From: Deltaproteobacteria bacterium
GTDB lineage: Bacteria > Desulfobacterota > Syntrophobacteria > Syntrophobacterales > Syntrophobacteraceae
DNA: 64,000 nt
NCBI GenBank assembly: GCA_021780695.1
Contig: JAJXYD010000040.1
Span: 177,385 to 241,384, forward strand
Direction of reading: 5' to 3'
Below are positions 8,914-18,512 of this stretch, piece by piece. The position numbers and the translations under genes were made by a program. Numbering within the stretch: position 1 is the stretch's first letter; every line of letters starts with the position of its first letter. The notes under the pieces are model-generated. The model did no database searches and was not told where the DNA came from. It worked only from the letters and a program-made list of their open reading frames with translations.

Positions 8914-11473
8914 ATGCCCTCACGTCCGCTCGTCTGGCTTACCGTCTTTTTTATGCTCGGGATATCGGCAGACCAGCTGTTTGGAAAGTTTGTCCCGCTG
9001 CCCACCTCCCGGCTCGCTTTTTTCTCCCTGGCTCTAATCGCCGCCATGGCGGCGGCTCTGTGGTCCAAACCGGCTCGTTTCCATTGGCCCGGTAACCGTG
9101 CAGGACGTTTCCCCGTTCTTTTGATATCGGCTCTTTTGCTGTTTTTCGTCTTCGGCCTCTGGGCTTCCAAAAATTCTGCCCCGAGGTTTCCAAAAGAGCT
9201 CGAGCCTTTCCTCGAGGGGCCTCCAGCCTGCTTTACGGCAAAAGTGCGCGGCGCCCCCGACTACTATCCGGACAGGATCAGGGTTTCGCTCCAACTTCTG
9301 GGAGCGATAACCCCCAGAGGGGAGACTCCGCTCCACGGGGGAATCCTCCTGACTCTACCCGCAACAGAGGATCGCGCCTGCGGGCTCTTCCTGCTCCCGG
9401 GCGAGAGAATCCTTTTTCGGGCCAGTCTCAAACGTTTCCACAATTTCAACAATCCCGGCGGCTTCGACTATGTTGGCTATCAGGCGGGCAAGGGGCTCTT
9501 TGGCCGCTGCTTTCTTCGCAAAAAGCAGCTGATGGTAAAGATCGAAAATGGGGCAGGGATATCTTTTAGCTCTTTATTTAACACGATAAGGGACCGGATA
9601 GAACTTTTTCGGCAAAAAAACCTCCTGTTTTCCGAAAGCGTTCTTGCCCGAGGCCCCGCGGCTTTTTACGCGGCGATGATTCTTGGATACAAGCACCTGC
9701 TCGACAGGAAATGGGAGTACCGAATCCACCAAACCGGTCTCTATCATCTGCTCTCCGTTTCCGGGCTCCACATTGGGATGGTTTGCATTTTCATCTTCTG
9801 GCTCTTTCGCCTTGGGAGTCGCCTGCTTTACCCCTCGGTTTTAAATTACGTTAGCGACCAGAGGCTGGCCCTTGTGCCCGCGACCGCCGCAGGCGTCTTT
9901 TACGCTCTGTTGGCAGGCTTTGGAACCCCCACCATCTGGAGATCGGTTCTTACCCTGGCGGTCGTTTTCGTAGCCGCCCTCAGGTACCGTGCCGTCGATT
10001 CCCTTACCGTCCTGGCCCTGGCCGCCCTTTTCATCCTGGTCCCCGATCCCGCCTGCCTTACGCAAATCCCGTTTCAGTTCACCTTCCTGTGCGTTTTTGC
10101 CATAATAGTTTTATACCCCAAATTCCACGGGTTAAGACTCTCGGCCAAATTCCGCGCTCTTGGGCCAGACAGGCTTGCGGGAAAAATAATTCGGCAGTTT
10201 AGAAGACGCCTTTCTGGTCTCCTTGGCCATAAATATTCTTTTGCTGCCGCTTATCATTTACTACTTCAACGGATTTTCCCTTGCCGGAATAGTCGCCAAT
10301 ATTTTCCTTCTGCCCTACGTGGGCTTTGTGGTTTTACCCGTCGGGCTTCTTGGCGTGCTGCTGTTCGCAGTGAGCCGCTCCCTGGCCTGGCCGCTCATGT
10401 GGACGCTAAATTACCTGCTCCGGGTCTGTCTGTATGTCATTAAGCTGTTTGCCGGTTTTCCCTGGAGCTTCTTTTGGACCGGCGGCTTTTCGGCCGCATG
10501 GCTTATAGTGATTTATGCTTGCCTGGGCTTCTTGCTCACGCCTTTTCCCAAAAAAATAAAAACCGCTGTGGTGATTGCGGTCGTCGTGACAGTTTGCCTG
10601 GCCCTTGGCATAAACGGCAGCGGTGCGCACCTGCGCGGGCCTTCCGGCACGGGCGTTCTTAGAGTCGATATTATCGACGTGGGGCAGGGCTCTTCAGCCC
10701 TCATAAGGTTTTCCGGGGGACAGACGATGCTTGTTGACGCGGGAGGGTACCCCGGAGGCTCCTATGATATCGGAAGCCAAGTGCTCGCGCCTTTTCTGTG
10801 GCACGAAACCATCAAAAAACTCGACTACGTCGTCCTGTCTCATTACCATCCGGACCACGCGCTCGGACTTTTCTTCATCCTCGAACATTTCAGGGTGGGC
10901 GAGTTCTGGACCGCTCAAACCGGGGGAAACGACACGGAGGCAACGCTTATCATGCACCGCCTAAACCAAACAGCCTCGAATCAAAAGATAGCGCTTCGCG
11001 CCTTCCCCTCCCTATTTAAAAGCGTGACAATCGGCCCGGCCACAGTGAGGCTTCTCCACCCGACCAGGGATTTTTTGGATAACGGCTCGCCAAAGAATCT
11101 AAACGAGCTCTCCTTGGTCTTGGAAATATCTTTTGGGAATACACGAGTGATCCTGCCGGGCGATATTGACGCAAGAGTGGAAAAAACGATCATTCCGCAC
11201 CTCGGGGCAAACATGCAAACCCTTCTTGTGGCGGCCCATCACGGCAGCAGCCACTCGACTTGCAAGGAATTTCTCGACGCCCTCCACCCGGTCGCCCTCA
11301 TCTTTAGCTGCGGCTATGACAACATATTCCATTTCCCCGCGCCCGCCGTGCTAAGGCGCTGCGCGAGCCGAAACATTCCGATATACAGAACCGATCTGCA
11401 GGGCGATGTCCACGCGGTATCCAACGGGCAGGGGTGGACTATAACCACGCAAGTGGAGCATAAGAGCCGTTAG
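8914..11473 (+). pseudogene. comEC: ComEC/Rec2 DNA-uptake channel, split by a frameshift
   Basis: The sequence encodes a full-length ComEC (about 850 residues) but in two frames. Frame A begins at ATG 8914 (GGAAGAG upstream) and supplies the N-terminal membrane/OB region and much of the competence domain, including YHLLSVSGLHIGM. Frame B, open from 10190, continues with DAFLVSLAINILLLPLI and the rest of the channel, then the C-terminal metallo-beta-lactamase domain with DVGQG, LSHYHPDHALG and AAHHGSSHS. Removing one base between about 10189 and 10222, for example from the TTT at 10198-10200, joins them cleanly. Frame A otherwise runs on out of phase to 10443. Intact ComEC moves single-stranded DNA across the inner membrane. 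As written the gene is broken; a sequencing error or a recent mutation are both possible. Confidence 0.85.
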
Positions 11474-11893
11474 AACCTATTTTCCGGCAGCCCCAGGCCA
11501 TAACCGGGCAATATCGCTATAAATAAAAAAATATATCCCTAAAAATCGGAACGTTGCGATATCAGTAAGATTATATCGCAAAAGTGCCGCCGTTTTTCTT
11601 TTCCACCGCATAATCGAATCGATGCGTTTATCATGGGTGCTATCGCGCGGGATGCGGAGCTTTGCGTTGACGAGTTCCACGGCATGAGAGCCCGCTTTTG
11701 CCTCAGGGATAAAACCTTCTTCAAGGTTTGCCTGTTATATCGTTTTGTTAGATTCGATAGTATTTTTGCCCCACCCGGTGATTCACTTCCGTCCTATTTC
11801 GCACCAACTCGTGGATGATTATCCTTGTGCCCAGTGTCGGTAGGCGGATGTTCCATCACGGGGCGGAAAAATTTCAAAAGAGAAAGACAAAAA
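11474..11893. other. 420-bp intergenic region with an inverted repeat
   Basis: No gene seen. A perfect 9-bp inverted repeat, TTGCGATAT (11554-11562) and ATATCGCAA (11573-11581), spaced by 10 bases, could be an operator or a small hairpin. The A/T-rich tract before it (11518-11545) follows the comEC stop. I see no convincing promoter for the downstream kinase. Confidence 0.45.
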
Positions 11894-13168
11894 ATGAATA
11901 ACCCTGCGCCGCCAGGCTCAAGTAAAAGAGGACGGCACGTCTTGGAAACCGATAGCGGTGGAACGGGGCCGCAAGCTCTATGCCCCGGGGGGATGGCCGC
12001 AAGCCATGATCGCGAAGTTCAAAATGAGGAGGTGCTGCAAGCGCGGGGGCAACTGGGGAACTCGGAAAAATTATATAGGGAGCTCTACGATTTTGCCCCG
12101 GTTGGATACGTGGGGCTTGACCGGGAAGGGAGTATCCTTGCAGCCAATCTTAGGGCCTCGGATATGCTGGGGTTTTCAAAAGACAAAATAATCGGGCAAA
12201 GTTTCTCGAGCTTCATCTACCCCGAAGACCAAGAAGTTTACTCGGGGCTGGTTTTGAAAACGCTCGAAAAGAGGGGAGAAAACGTCTTTGGAGAAATTCG
12301 GCTCAAAGGTTCGGGCGCAGACCCTTTTTATGCCCGTCTGGAGTTAAACGGCTCCTTTGAAAATCATGGCGCCCCGGTGGGATTACGAATCGTGTTCCTG
12401 GACATATCCGCGCAGAAAAAAGCCGAGGTGAAGCTTAAAGGATATGCCGAAAAACTGGAGCGCAGCAACCGGGAACTGCAAGACTTCGCTTTCATTGCTT
12501 CTCATGATCTTAACGAGCCTCTTAGAAAAATCCAGGCCTTCGGGGAGCGGTTGCAGAAAAAATGTGCCTCGGCCCTGGGACAGGAAGGAATGGACTATAT
12601 TGCAAGGATGCGCGGGGCGGCCAAAAGGCTCCAGGACATGATCGGGGGGCTTTTGGAGTATGCGAGGGTCGCGGAGGCCGGGGCGATGTTTATGCCCGTG
12701 GATCTTGAGCAGTTGGTGTGCAGTGTCTTGTCTGATCTTGAATGGCAGATTGAAAAAAGCGGAGCGCAGGTTAGCCTGGAAGAGCTTCCAACCCTTGAGG
12801 CGGACCCGGGCCAAATGCGCAGGCTTTTTCAGAATCTCATCGCAAACGCCTTGAAATTCCATGGGAAACAACCCTCCTTTATAAAAATATCCAGCAGGCC
12901 CCTCAGTGGGGACGACGATGAGAGTGAATGCCGCCGCATCGTTGTCGAGGATAACGGCATAGGTTTTGAGGAAATATATGCCGAGCGTATCTTCTCGCTT
13001 TTCGAACGTCTTCACGGTATGAGCGTCTATGAAGGTACGGGTATGGGGCTTGCCATCTGCCGGCGCATCGTCGAGCGGCACGGAGGCTCGATTACAGCTA
13101 AATCGGCCCCGGGCAAGGGTTCTGTCTTTACGATCACTCTGCCGGTCACGCAGAAAAAATGCCGTTAA
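11894..13168 (+). CDS. Soluble PAS-domain histidine kinase
   Basis: 424 residues with no membrane segment. A PAS domain at about 55-178 (PVGYVGLDREGSILAAN) is followed by a HisKA domain with the H box FIASHDLNEPLRKI (His204). The HATPase then has the N box FQNLIANALKFHG, G1 EDNGIGFEE and G2 GTGMGLAIC. This SHDL-EPLRKI subtype is shared with the two large kinases at 21070-28120, so the three probably arose by duplication. I start at ATG 11894; an upstream in-frame start at 11825 has no support. No response regulator is adjacent, so it may be an orphan or signal to the regulator at 20673-21092. The sensed ligand is unknown. Confidence 0.88.
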   Translation: MNNPAPPGSSKRGRHVLETDSGGTGPQALCPGGMAASHDREVQNEEVLQARGQLGNSEKLYRELYDFAPVGYVGLDREGSILAANLRASDMLGFSKDKIIGQSFSSFIYPEDQEVYSGLVLKTLEKRGENVFGEIRLKGSGADPFYARLELNGSFENHGAPVGLRIVFLDISAQKKAEVKLKGYAEKLERSNRELQDFAFIASHDLNEPLRKIQAFGERLQKKCASALGQEGMDYIARMRGAAKRLQDMIGGLLEYARVAEAGAMFMPVDLEQLVCSVLSDLEWQIEKSGAQVSLEELPTLEADPGQMRRLFQNLIANALKFHGKQPSFIKISSRPLSGDDDESECRRIVVEDNGIGFEEIYAERIFSLFERLHGMSVYEGTGMGLAICRRIVERHGGSITAKSAPGKGSVFTITLPVTQKKCR

Positions 13169-13545
13169 ACGTGCAAAGTCCGGTTCGCAGGCTAAATTCC
13201 AATCGGGTGCGGACAGCCGGTGGTCTTTGCCGCTCACGATATGATAAAAGAGCCTCCTTTTCCACACCTCAAAAACAGTATGGACTCGAGCCCGTTACGC
13301 AAAAGAGCCGAAATGGTCCTCAAGGGAGAGCTTTTGCCCTGTTTGCCTCAAGGGGAGCCTCGCGAGGTTTTCCTCCCGCTTCGGGCTCTTTGGGGAGCTG
13401 CCTGTTTGCTTGTTGCTCGCCGCCTGATCTTTTTACCCCCAAGGCCTTTTATCCTGCCCCGCACGATATTAGCTTATTTTAAGATATAGATTGATTTGCG
13501 TTATTCCAAAAGCTTTTGCGAGGCATAGCTCACAGGAGGGCCTCA
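13169..13545. other. 377-bp intergenic region
   Basis: No gene seen. It contains a weak GAGCC/GGCTC stem (about 13356-13387) around the self-complementary CCTCGCGAGG, and an A/T-rich stretch at 13470-13500 where a promoter for the DUF3300 gene could lie, but no convincing hexamer pair. Short open frames here have no signal or motif. Confidence 0.4.
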
Positions 13546-14862
13546 ATGATCCGGAAAAAATTTCTGACTGATATAGTGATCGGGATTGTTTCCGTTGTAA
13601 TGGCATTCCCGGTTGGAGCCTTCGCGCAGCCTGCTTCAAGCGCGCAGGGCGGTGCCGCTAAACAGGGATTTAGTCAGGCTCGGATTGACCAGATGCTGGC
13701 GCCCGTGGCGTTATATCCGGATTCACTCCTTGCCCAGATCCTTTTGGCGTCGACTTACCCCTCCCAGATAGTGGAGGCTGAAAGGTGGGTTAATGCCCAC
13801 AGGGGTTGGAGCAAGACCAGGATCAATGCCGCATTGGATAAGATGAACTGGGACCTGAGCGTAAAGGCGCTCGTTCCCTTTCCAAAGGTGCTCGCAATGA
13901 TGAATCAGCACCTTAACTGGACGACGAATTTGGGCGAGGCCTTCTTGGGCCAGGAATCCGAGGTAATGGCCCAGGTGCAGGTATTGCGGCAGAAGGCTTA
14001 TGCGCAGGGCAATCTCAAAACGACCCCGCAGCAAAGGGTTGTCGTTGCGAGCAACGCTATAGAGATCCAACCCGCAAATCCAGAAGTTATCTATGTTCCT
14101 TATTACAATCCCTGGGATGTCTACGGCACCTGGTGGTGGCCGGGTTATCCTCCTTTTGCGTTCTTTCCTTACGGGGGAGCCTATCTAGGCAGCTTCGGCC
14201 TGTTCGGTTTTGCGGCCGCCATTGGCGTGGGTCCTTACTGGAATTGGGGCTGGGGACGTTGGAACTGGGGTGGCCGGAACATGTATGTAAACGTTAATCG
14301 AACCGCAAACATCAACGGTTTCCACCCGGGATTTAACCGCAATACTTTTAGGACGGCTAATTTCCAATCCATTGCCAAGCGGCAGGTAGCCGGCCTTGGT
14401 CGGGTGAACGGCGTCTTGCGGCCAGGGGCTCGTCCGGGGGCCTTCGCCAGACCTCCCGCGGCCTCTGTTCAAAAGGGCCTTGCAAAACCATGGGTTGGAC
14501 CGGGCCGCGGCTTTGCCGCAAAACGGGGCCCCGCACTTCCGCATGGACTGGCGGCTGGGAACGCCAGGAACAAGGGCTTTGCCGGGAGAGGCAACTTCAG
14601 GGGGCCTAACATCGGGCGCTCCAACTTCGGTCATACTGCTCCCGGTTTTGCCGGAAACCGGGGGACCGGCGCTTTTCGTGCCCCGGTAAGCGCAGCGCCT
14701 CGCTTTAACGCAGCCCCGGCCTTTGGCGGTGGCAGGCCGGGTTTTGGCGGCGGTATGGCGCCCCACTTTGGAGGCGGTATGGCACCCCACTTTGGAGGCG
14801 GTATGGCACCCCACTTTGGCGGCGGCGCGCCCTTTGGCGGTTTCCGGGGAGGACGCAGATAA
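13546..14862 (+). CDS. Secreted DUF3300 protein with Gly/Ala/Arg-rich tail
   Basis: 438 residues from ATG 13546 (AGGAGGG upstream). A signal peptide (IVSVVMAFPVGAFAQP) is followed by a DUF3300 domain: MLAPVALYPDSLLAQIL, EAERWV, MNWDLSVKALVPFP and NPEVIYVPYYNPWDVYG. A Trp/Gly-rich patch (about 190-240) and a roughly 180-residue tail rich in Gly, Ala, Arg, Phe and Asn complete it, ending in repeats of GGGMAPHF. The function of DUF3300 is not known; it is exported and widespread in proteobacteria. The C-terminal repeats look like an extended, perhaps surface- or envelope-associated tail. It stands alone, closed by a terminator at 14896-14932. Confidence 0.85.
   Translation: MIRKKFLTDIVIGIVSVVMAFPVGAFAQPASSAQGGAAKQGFSQARIDQMLAPVALYPDSLLAQILLASTYPSQIVEAERWVNAHRGWSKTRINAALDKMNWDLSVKALVPFPKVLAMMNQHLNWTTNLGEAFLGQESEVMAQVQVLRQKAYAQGNLKTTPQQRVVVASNAIEIQPANPEVIYVPYYNPWDVYGTWWWPGYPPFAFFPYGGAYLGSFGLFGFAAAIGVGPYWNWGWGRWNWGGRNMYVNVNRTANINGFHPGFNRNTFRTANFQSIAKRQVAGLGRVNGVLRPGARPGAFARPPAASVQKGLAKPWVGPGRGFAAKRGPALPHGLAAGNARNKGFAGRGNFRGPNIGRSNFGHTAPGFAGNRGTGAFRAPVSAAPRFNAAPAFGGGRPGFGGGMAPHFGGGMAPHFGGGMAPHFGGGAPFGGFRGGRR
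14749..14820 (+). repeat. Three tandem 24-bp units in the DUF3300 gene
   Basis: Units at 14749-14772, 14773-14796 and 14797-14820 encode GGMAPHFG three times. They differ at only two positions (GCG/GCA in unit 1 and the last base of unit 3). Near-identity at the DNA level suggests recent slippage expansion. Confidence 0.9.
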
Positions 14863-14895
14863 TAGGCACAGTAGCGTTTGGGCAAGACATTTGAG

Positions 14896-14932
14896 AAGGG
14901 GGACCGTTGGTTTGTGCGATCTCCCTTTTTTT
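14896..14932 (+). terminator. Intrinsic terminator of the DUF3300 gene
   Basis: AAGGGGGA (14896-14903, entered from GAGA) pairs with TCTCCCTT (14920-14927) with one G-U pair, and runs into a T7 tract. Confidence 0.75.
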
Positions 14933-14974
14933 ATTTTCGTTTCCGCACGGGCAAGAAGCAAAATTTTTTAAACG

Positions 14975-15052
14975 GATTACAGGCTGGCGGGATTTAAGGA
15001 AAAAAAATATTTTGAGGCCCTTTTATCCTCTAAATCCCGGAGTCCTGTAATC
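14975..15052. repeat. Long imperfect inverted repeat upstream of the membrane-protein gene
   Basis: GATTACAGG (14975-14983) pairs with CCTGTAATC (15044-15052), then after a 4x4 internal loop CGGGATTTA (14988-14996) pairs with TAAATCCCG (15031-15039), and AGGA/TCCT extends it past one bulged C. The apical loop of roughly 26 bases is A/T-rich. It has no terminal U-tract and lies just before the promoter at 15055. It could be a palindromic repeat element or a processed hairpin. Confidence 0.7.
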
Positions 15053-15054
15053 GG

Positions 15055-15083
15055 TTGACCCGGAAACAGTCATTTGTTATCGT
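15055..15083 (+). promoter_or_regulatory. Candidate promoter for the membrane protein-tilS operon
   Basis: TTGACC (15055-15060), 17-base spacer, TATCGT (15078-15083). The predicted start is near 15090, 38 bases before the ATG at 15129. Confidence 0.45.
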
Positions 15084-15128
15084 TTCAGATGGTTAAAAAA
15101 ATACTTCCATACGAAAATCGAGAACAGA

Positions 15129-15944
15129 ATGGACGGCTCAAACCAAAAGACCAAAGAACTACGTGGAATTGGCGCCCTCTTTAGCGAGGTGGAACGTAAA
15201 GACCTCTTCCGTAAGTATTTTCATTTCCTCTGCTGGGTCGAACTGGGGATTCTCATTACCTGCTGGCTTTACCAGGTAAGCAGCGGGGGCGGCCAGGGAC
15301 ACTCCGCCTTCCCGTGGCGTCTCTATTTTCTCGTTGCCTTTCTTGCGCCCGTCGCCATTACCTTTTTGACGGGCACCATAGTTGTCGGTTTCAACAAATA
15401 TTTTACCGAAGTGGGCGAGGAAGGAGCCGAAACCAAGTGGCAGGCGGTTCCGGCAGCGGGCGGCGGCAGGATAGAAAGACTTGGCACTATGGTCGCCTGG
15501 GTGCAAAGGCTTCCCTTCCTGGCCCTTCTTTTGCTTCTGGGTGTGGCGGCCGGGGTTTTCTACAAGCTCGACGCCATTATATCGCTTGTAGGCACCATAG
15601 GTGGAAAATCCCTGGAGATACTTTTGATCTCGCTTGGCGTCGTTTTGTTTCTGGGAGCCCTCTTGGGGTTGATATTGCTTATTATGAACTACAAGCTTCG
15701 AAAGGCGGCGATGGAATATGAGTACAAAACACAGGTCGCCGAAAAGTTCGGCCTAGTGATCCTTGAAGATAACACCGTCATGAACAGTTCCGGCAAGCTT
15801 CTGGTAAACGGGGTCAAGTTCGGCAAATCCGCCGGGTTGCTCCCCGGGCCCTCCGATGAAGTCAAAGCAATCGGGGCAAAAGACGATGATGAGGACTTTG
15901 GCGCCGATTCCATTACAGCCGCCGCGGCCGGTCAGGAGAAATGA
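15129..15944 (+). CDS. Membrane protein of unknown function, coupled to tilS
   Basis: 271 residues; I do not recognise the family. It has an acidic/basic N-terminal segment (1-33), then membrane segments at roughly 34-50, 67-90, 133-150 and 170-196, and a cytoplasmic C-terminal region of about 70 residues ending in an acidic tail (KDDDEDFG). The loop between segments 2 and 3 (about 91-130) contains NKYFTEVGEEGAE. Its TGA overlaps the tilS ATG (ATGA at 15941-15944), so the two are translationally coupled. That does not imply a shared function. A promoter at 15055-15083 would serve both. Confidence 0.75.
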   Translation: MDGSNQKTKELRGIGALFSEVERKDLFRKYFHFLCWVELGILITCWLYQVSSGGGQGHSAFPWRLYFLVAFLAPVAITFLTGTIVVGFNKYFTEVGEEGAETKWQAVPAAGGGRIERLGTMVAWVQRLPFLALLLLLGVAAGVFYKLDAIISLVGTIGGKSLEILLISLGVVLFLGALLGLILLIMNYKLRKAAMEYEYKTQVAEKFGLVILEDNTVMNSSGKLLVNGVKFGKSAGLLPGPSDEVKAIGAKDDDEDFGADSITAAAAGQEK

Positions 15945-17350
15945 AGTCGGCAGACAAGCCTTTTAAGCAACTGGCATTCCGGTTCATCGAAAAGCATCGC
16001 CTGATAAGGCAAGGTGACCACATCCTGGCCGCGGTTTCCGGCGGCCCGGATTCGGTTTGCCTTCTGAGCGTTTTGATCGACCTGAAAGATGCTTTGGGGC
16101 TTTCTCGCATCACCGTTGCCCATTTCGATCACGGTCTGCGGGGTGCCGAATCCGACCAGGACCTCGAATTCGTTGCCTCCCTGGCTCACCGCGCGGGGCT
16201 TGACTTTGTCTGCGCCCACGCCGATGTGAGCGCTTTTGCCCGAAAAGAAAAGCTTTCGATCGAGATGGCCGCAAGAGAGCGGCGCCGTTCCTTTTTTTTC
16301 AAAACGGCCGCGGAACTCAAGGTCGATAAGATCGCCCTGGGACACACCGCCGACGATCAGGCCGAAGAGGTGCTTCTAAGGATTTTGAGAGGGACGGGGC
16401 CGGGCGGCATTCAGGCGATGTCTCCGGAAACCCGGGAGCGAATAATTCGGCCGCTCCTTTTTGCCGCCCGGGCCGATATAGTGAAATACCTGGGGGAAAA
16501 CGGCAGGGAGTATAGAAGCGATTCGAGCAATTTGGTTGATTCCTGCCAGAGAAACTTTCTGCGCCTTAAAGTTTTTCCGCTCCTGAGGGAAGCCTTTAAC
16601 TCCGGGATTGTTAATACCATAACGCGCTGCGCCGATCTCGCGCGGGAGGAAGAGTCCTGGTGGAAGTCCCAAATGGAAAAGCTCTGGGACGACGTTTGCC
16701 TGGAGCAGTCGGGTGGGGGGTGCGCGCTTGATTTGGAGCGCCTCTCGGGGCTCCATCCCGCTCTTTTGCGCCGCATCCTTCGCTTTGGCATAAGTGTTGT
16801 CAAAGGCGATCTTTCGGGCGTGGGATTGGTGCATCTCCAATCTCTAATGGGTCTTGTCCTTTCGAAAAAGGGAGGAAAATCTGTCGAAATTCCCGGACAA
16901 ATCCAGGCAACGGTTGTTGGAGCAAAGCTTTTAATGAGCTCTCATGCCTCCCTGCGCCCGGACTTGCCCGGGGAGCCGCTTTTTATCGGGGCCGCGGGCA
17001 GTTTTGTTTTCGCGGGCAACAGGTTCGAGCTTGGCTTTGCCGATGCTAACGGCTCCCTGTCCGGTCTTGGCCCGGACGCCGCCATAATGGATGCCGGAAA
17101 GCTCAAGTGGCCTCTTCAACTCAGATTTCGAAGGCCCGGAGATCGCTTCCAGCCTCTTGGCATGAAGGGGGCCAAAAAGCTGAAAGACTTCTTTATCGAC
17201 TGCAAAATTCCGAGGCAGGAGCGCCAGGGGGTACCTCTTCTCTGCGACGGCGAAAAAATCTGCTGGGTCGTCGGGATGAGATTGGACCAAAGGGTCAAGG
17301 TCGATTCCAATACCGGCCAAATTCTCATAGCGAAGTTTATCGGCTCTTGA
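15941..17350 (+). CDS. tilS: tRNA(Ile)-lysidine synthase
   Basis: 469 residues. The N-terminal PP-loop AVSGGPDSVCLL near residue 30 binds ATP; HFDHGLRG and GHTADDQAEEVLLRILRGTG are the other diagnostic motifs. The C-terminal domain has the substrate-recognition segment RRPGDRFQPLGMKGAKKLKDF. TilS converts C34 of the CAU-anticodon tRNA(Ile2) to lysidine so it reads AUA codons, and is normally essential. A CAU tRNA with C4-G69/C5-G68 features is present at 47365-47441. It is coupled by a 4-base overlap to the preceding membrane-protein gene. Confidence 0.95.
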   Translation: MKSADKPFKQLAFRFIEKHRLIRQGDHILAAVSGGPDSVCLLSVLIDLKDALGLSRITVAHFDHGLRGAESDQDLEFVASLAHRAGLDFVCAHADVSAFARKEKLSIEMAARERRRSFFFKTAAELKVDKIALGHTADDQAEEVLLRILRGTGPGGIQAMSPETRERIIRPLLFAARADIVKYLGENGREYRSDSSNLVDSCQRNFLRLKVFPLLREAFNSGIVNTITRCADLAREEESWWKSQMEKLWDDVCLEQSGGGCALDLERLSGLHPALLRRILRFGISVVKGDLSGVGLVHLQSLMGLVLSKKGGKSVEIPGQIQATVVGAKLLMSSHASLRPDLPGEPLFIGAAGSFVFAGNRFELGFADANGSLSGLGPDAAIMDAGKLKWPLQLRFRRPGDRFQPLGMKGAKKLKDFFIDCKIPRQERQGVPLLCDGEKICWVVGMRLDQRVKVDSNTGQILIAKFIGS

Positions 17351-17464
17351 CTTCCACGTCCGAGATTAATAAAAGCGAGAGCTAAAGCCGTGGCAAGCTC
17401 AAGTGGGATTTCGTAGCGTCTCCAGCTTGCCCGATCCCACAGGCATCAATTGAAAGGACTAGGC

Positions 17465-18397
17465 ATGAACAACTGGGTGTTCCTTTTTCCCGGTCAGGGC
17501 TCCCAATATGTAGGAATGGGGCGAGAGTTTCACGACAACTACGCCGAAGTGAGGGAACTATTCGAAAATGCCAATGATATTCTGAAAATGAATATCACCA
17601 AGCTCTGTTTTGAGGGTCCCGAGGACGTGCTCGTGCTCACCGAAAACGTCCAACCGGCGATGACCGTGGTAAACCTGGCCTGTCTTACCGTTTTGCGCAT
17701 CCACGAGTTGTACCCGGCCGCGACCGCCGGACACAGCCTCGGAGAATATTCGGCTCTCTATGCGGCCGGGGTGCTGAGCCTGGAGGATACCCTCAAGCTC
17801 GTCTTTAACAGGGGAAAATTCATGCAGGAGGCGGCCATCGTAGAGCCCGGCGGCATGGCGGCCATAATGGAATTGGAAGAGGAAAAAATACGAGAGATTT
17901 GCACCCTTTCGGGCGCGGAGATCGCCAATATAAATTGCGTCGAGCAGATCATCATCACCGGGCCGGAAGTGGAGGTCGACAGTGCGGCGTCGATGTGCGA
18001 GAAGGCCGGGGCAAGAAAATGCGTCAAGCTTAACGTTAGCGGTCCCTGGCACAGCCGGTGCATGGATCATGCGCGCAAAAAGTTCGAGCCGGTTCTTGGA
18101 CAGTGTGTTTTCAAAAATCCCCAAATTCCGGTCGTAAATAACGTTGACGCTCAAATTCCGGCAAGCGGCGCGGATATACCCGAAAAGCTCAGCCGTCAAA
18201 TCTGCGGTTCGGTTCTGTGGCGCCAATCCATGGAGCGCCTGATTGGCGCCGGTTTTGATAGTTTTGTCGAAGTCGGCCCCAAAAAAGTCTTGCGCGGTCT
18301 TATGAGAAGGATCGATCGAAGCGTCAAGGTGCTCAACGTCGAAGACGAGGCAAGCCTTGCGGCCTTTTTGCAGGCAAGCTCGGATAAGGAGGCCTGA
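17465..18397 (+). CDS. fabD: Malonyl-CoA:ACP transacylase
   Basis: 310 residues from ATG 17465, which has AAGGA seven bases upstream; an in-frame TTG at 17450 is inside that site and is less likely. FLFPGQGSQ at 7-14, the nucleophile in GHSLGEYSAL (Ser91) and GPWHS with His196 give the full catalytic set. It loads malonyl groups onto acyl carrier protein for fatty-acid synthesis. Other fab genes are not adjacent, which is unusual since fabD often sits with fabG, acpP and fabF. A hairpin at 18402-18427 follows. Confidence 0.95.
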   Translation: MNNWVFLFPGQGSQYVGMGREFHDNYAEVRELFENANDILKMNITKLCFEGPEDVLVLTENVQPAMTVVNLACLTVLRIHELYPAATAGHSLGEYSALYAAGVLSLEDTLKLVFNRGKFMQEAAIVEPGGMAAIMELEEEKIREICTLSGAEIANINCVEQIIITGPEVEVDSAASMCEKAGARKCVKLNVSGPWHSRCMDHARKKFEPVLGQCVFKNPQIPVVNNVDAQIPASGADIPEKLSRQICGSVLWRQSMERLIGAGFDSFVEVGPKKVLRGLMRRIDRSVKVLNVEDEASLAAFLQASSDKEA

Positions 18398-18401
18398 GTT
18401 G

Positions 18402-18427
18402 GAACCGGGGCGGCAAAGCCCCGGTTC
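18402..18427 (+). terminator. Hairpin after fabD
   Basis: GAACCGGGGC (18402-18411) pairs perfectly with GCCCCGGTTC (18418-18427), loop of six. No U-tract follows, so efficiency as a terminator is uncertain. Confidence 0.5.
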
Positions 18428-18512
18428 TAGCCCCGGCCCCCGCGGAAATCTCCTGTGAATGTAGAGGACAACCGCGTCGGGAGATTACCTCTGATAATCT
18501 TTAGAGCGAAGG

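Noticed and set aside
12383..13267. 294-residue minus-strand frame over the soluble histidine kinase
   Set aside because: It is antisense to HisKA/HATPase motifs and has no recognisable domain.
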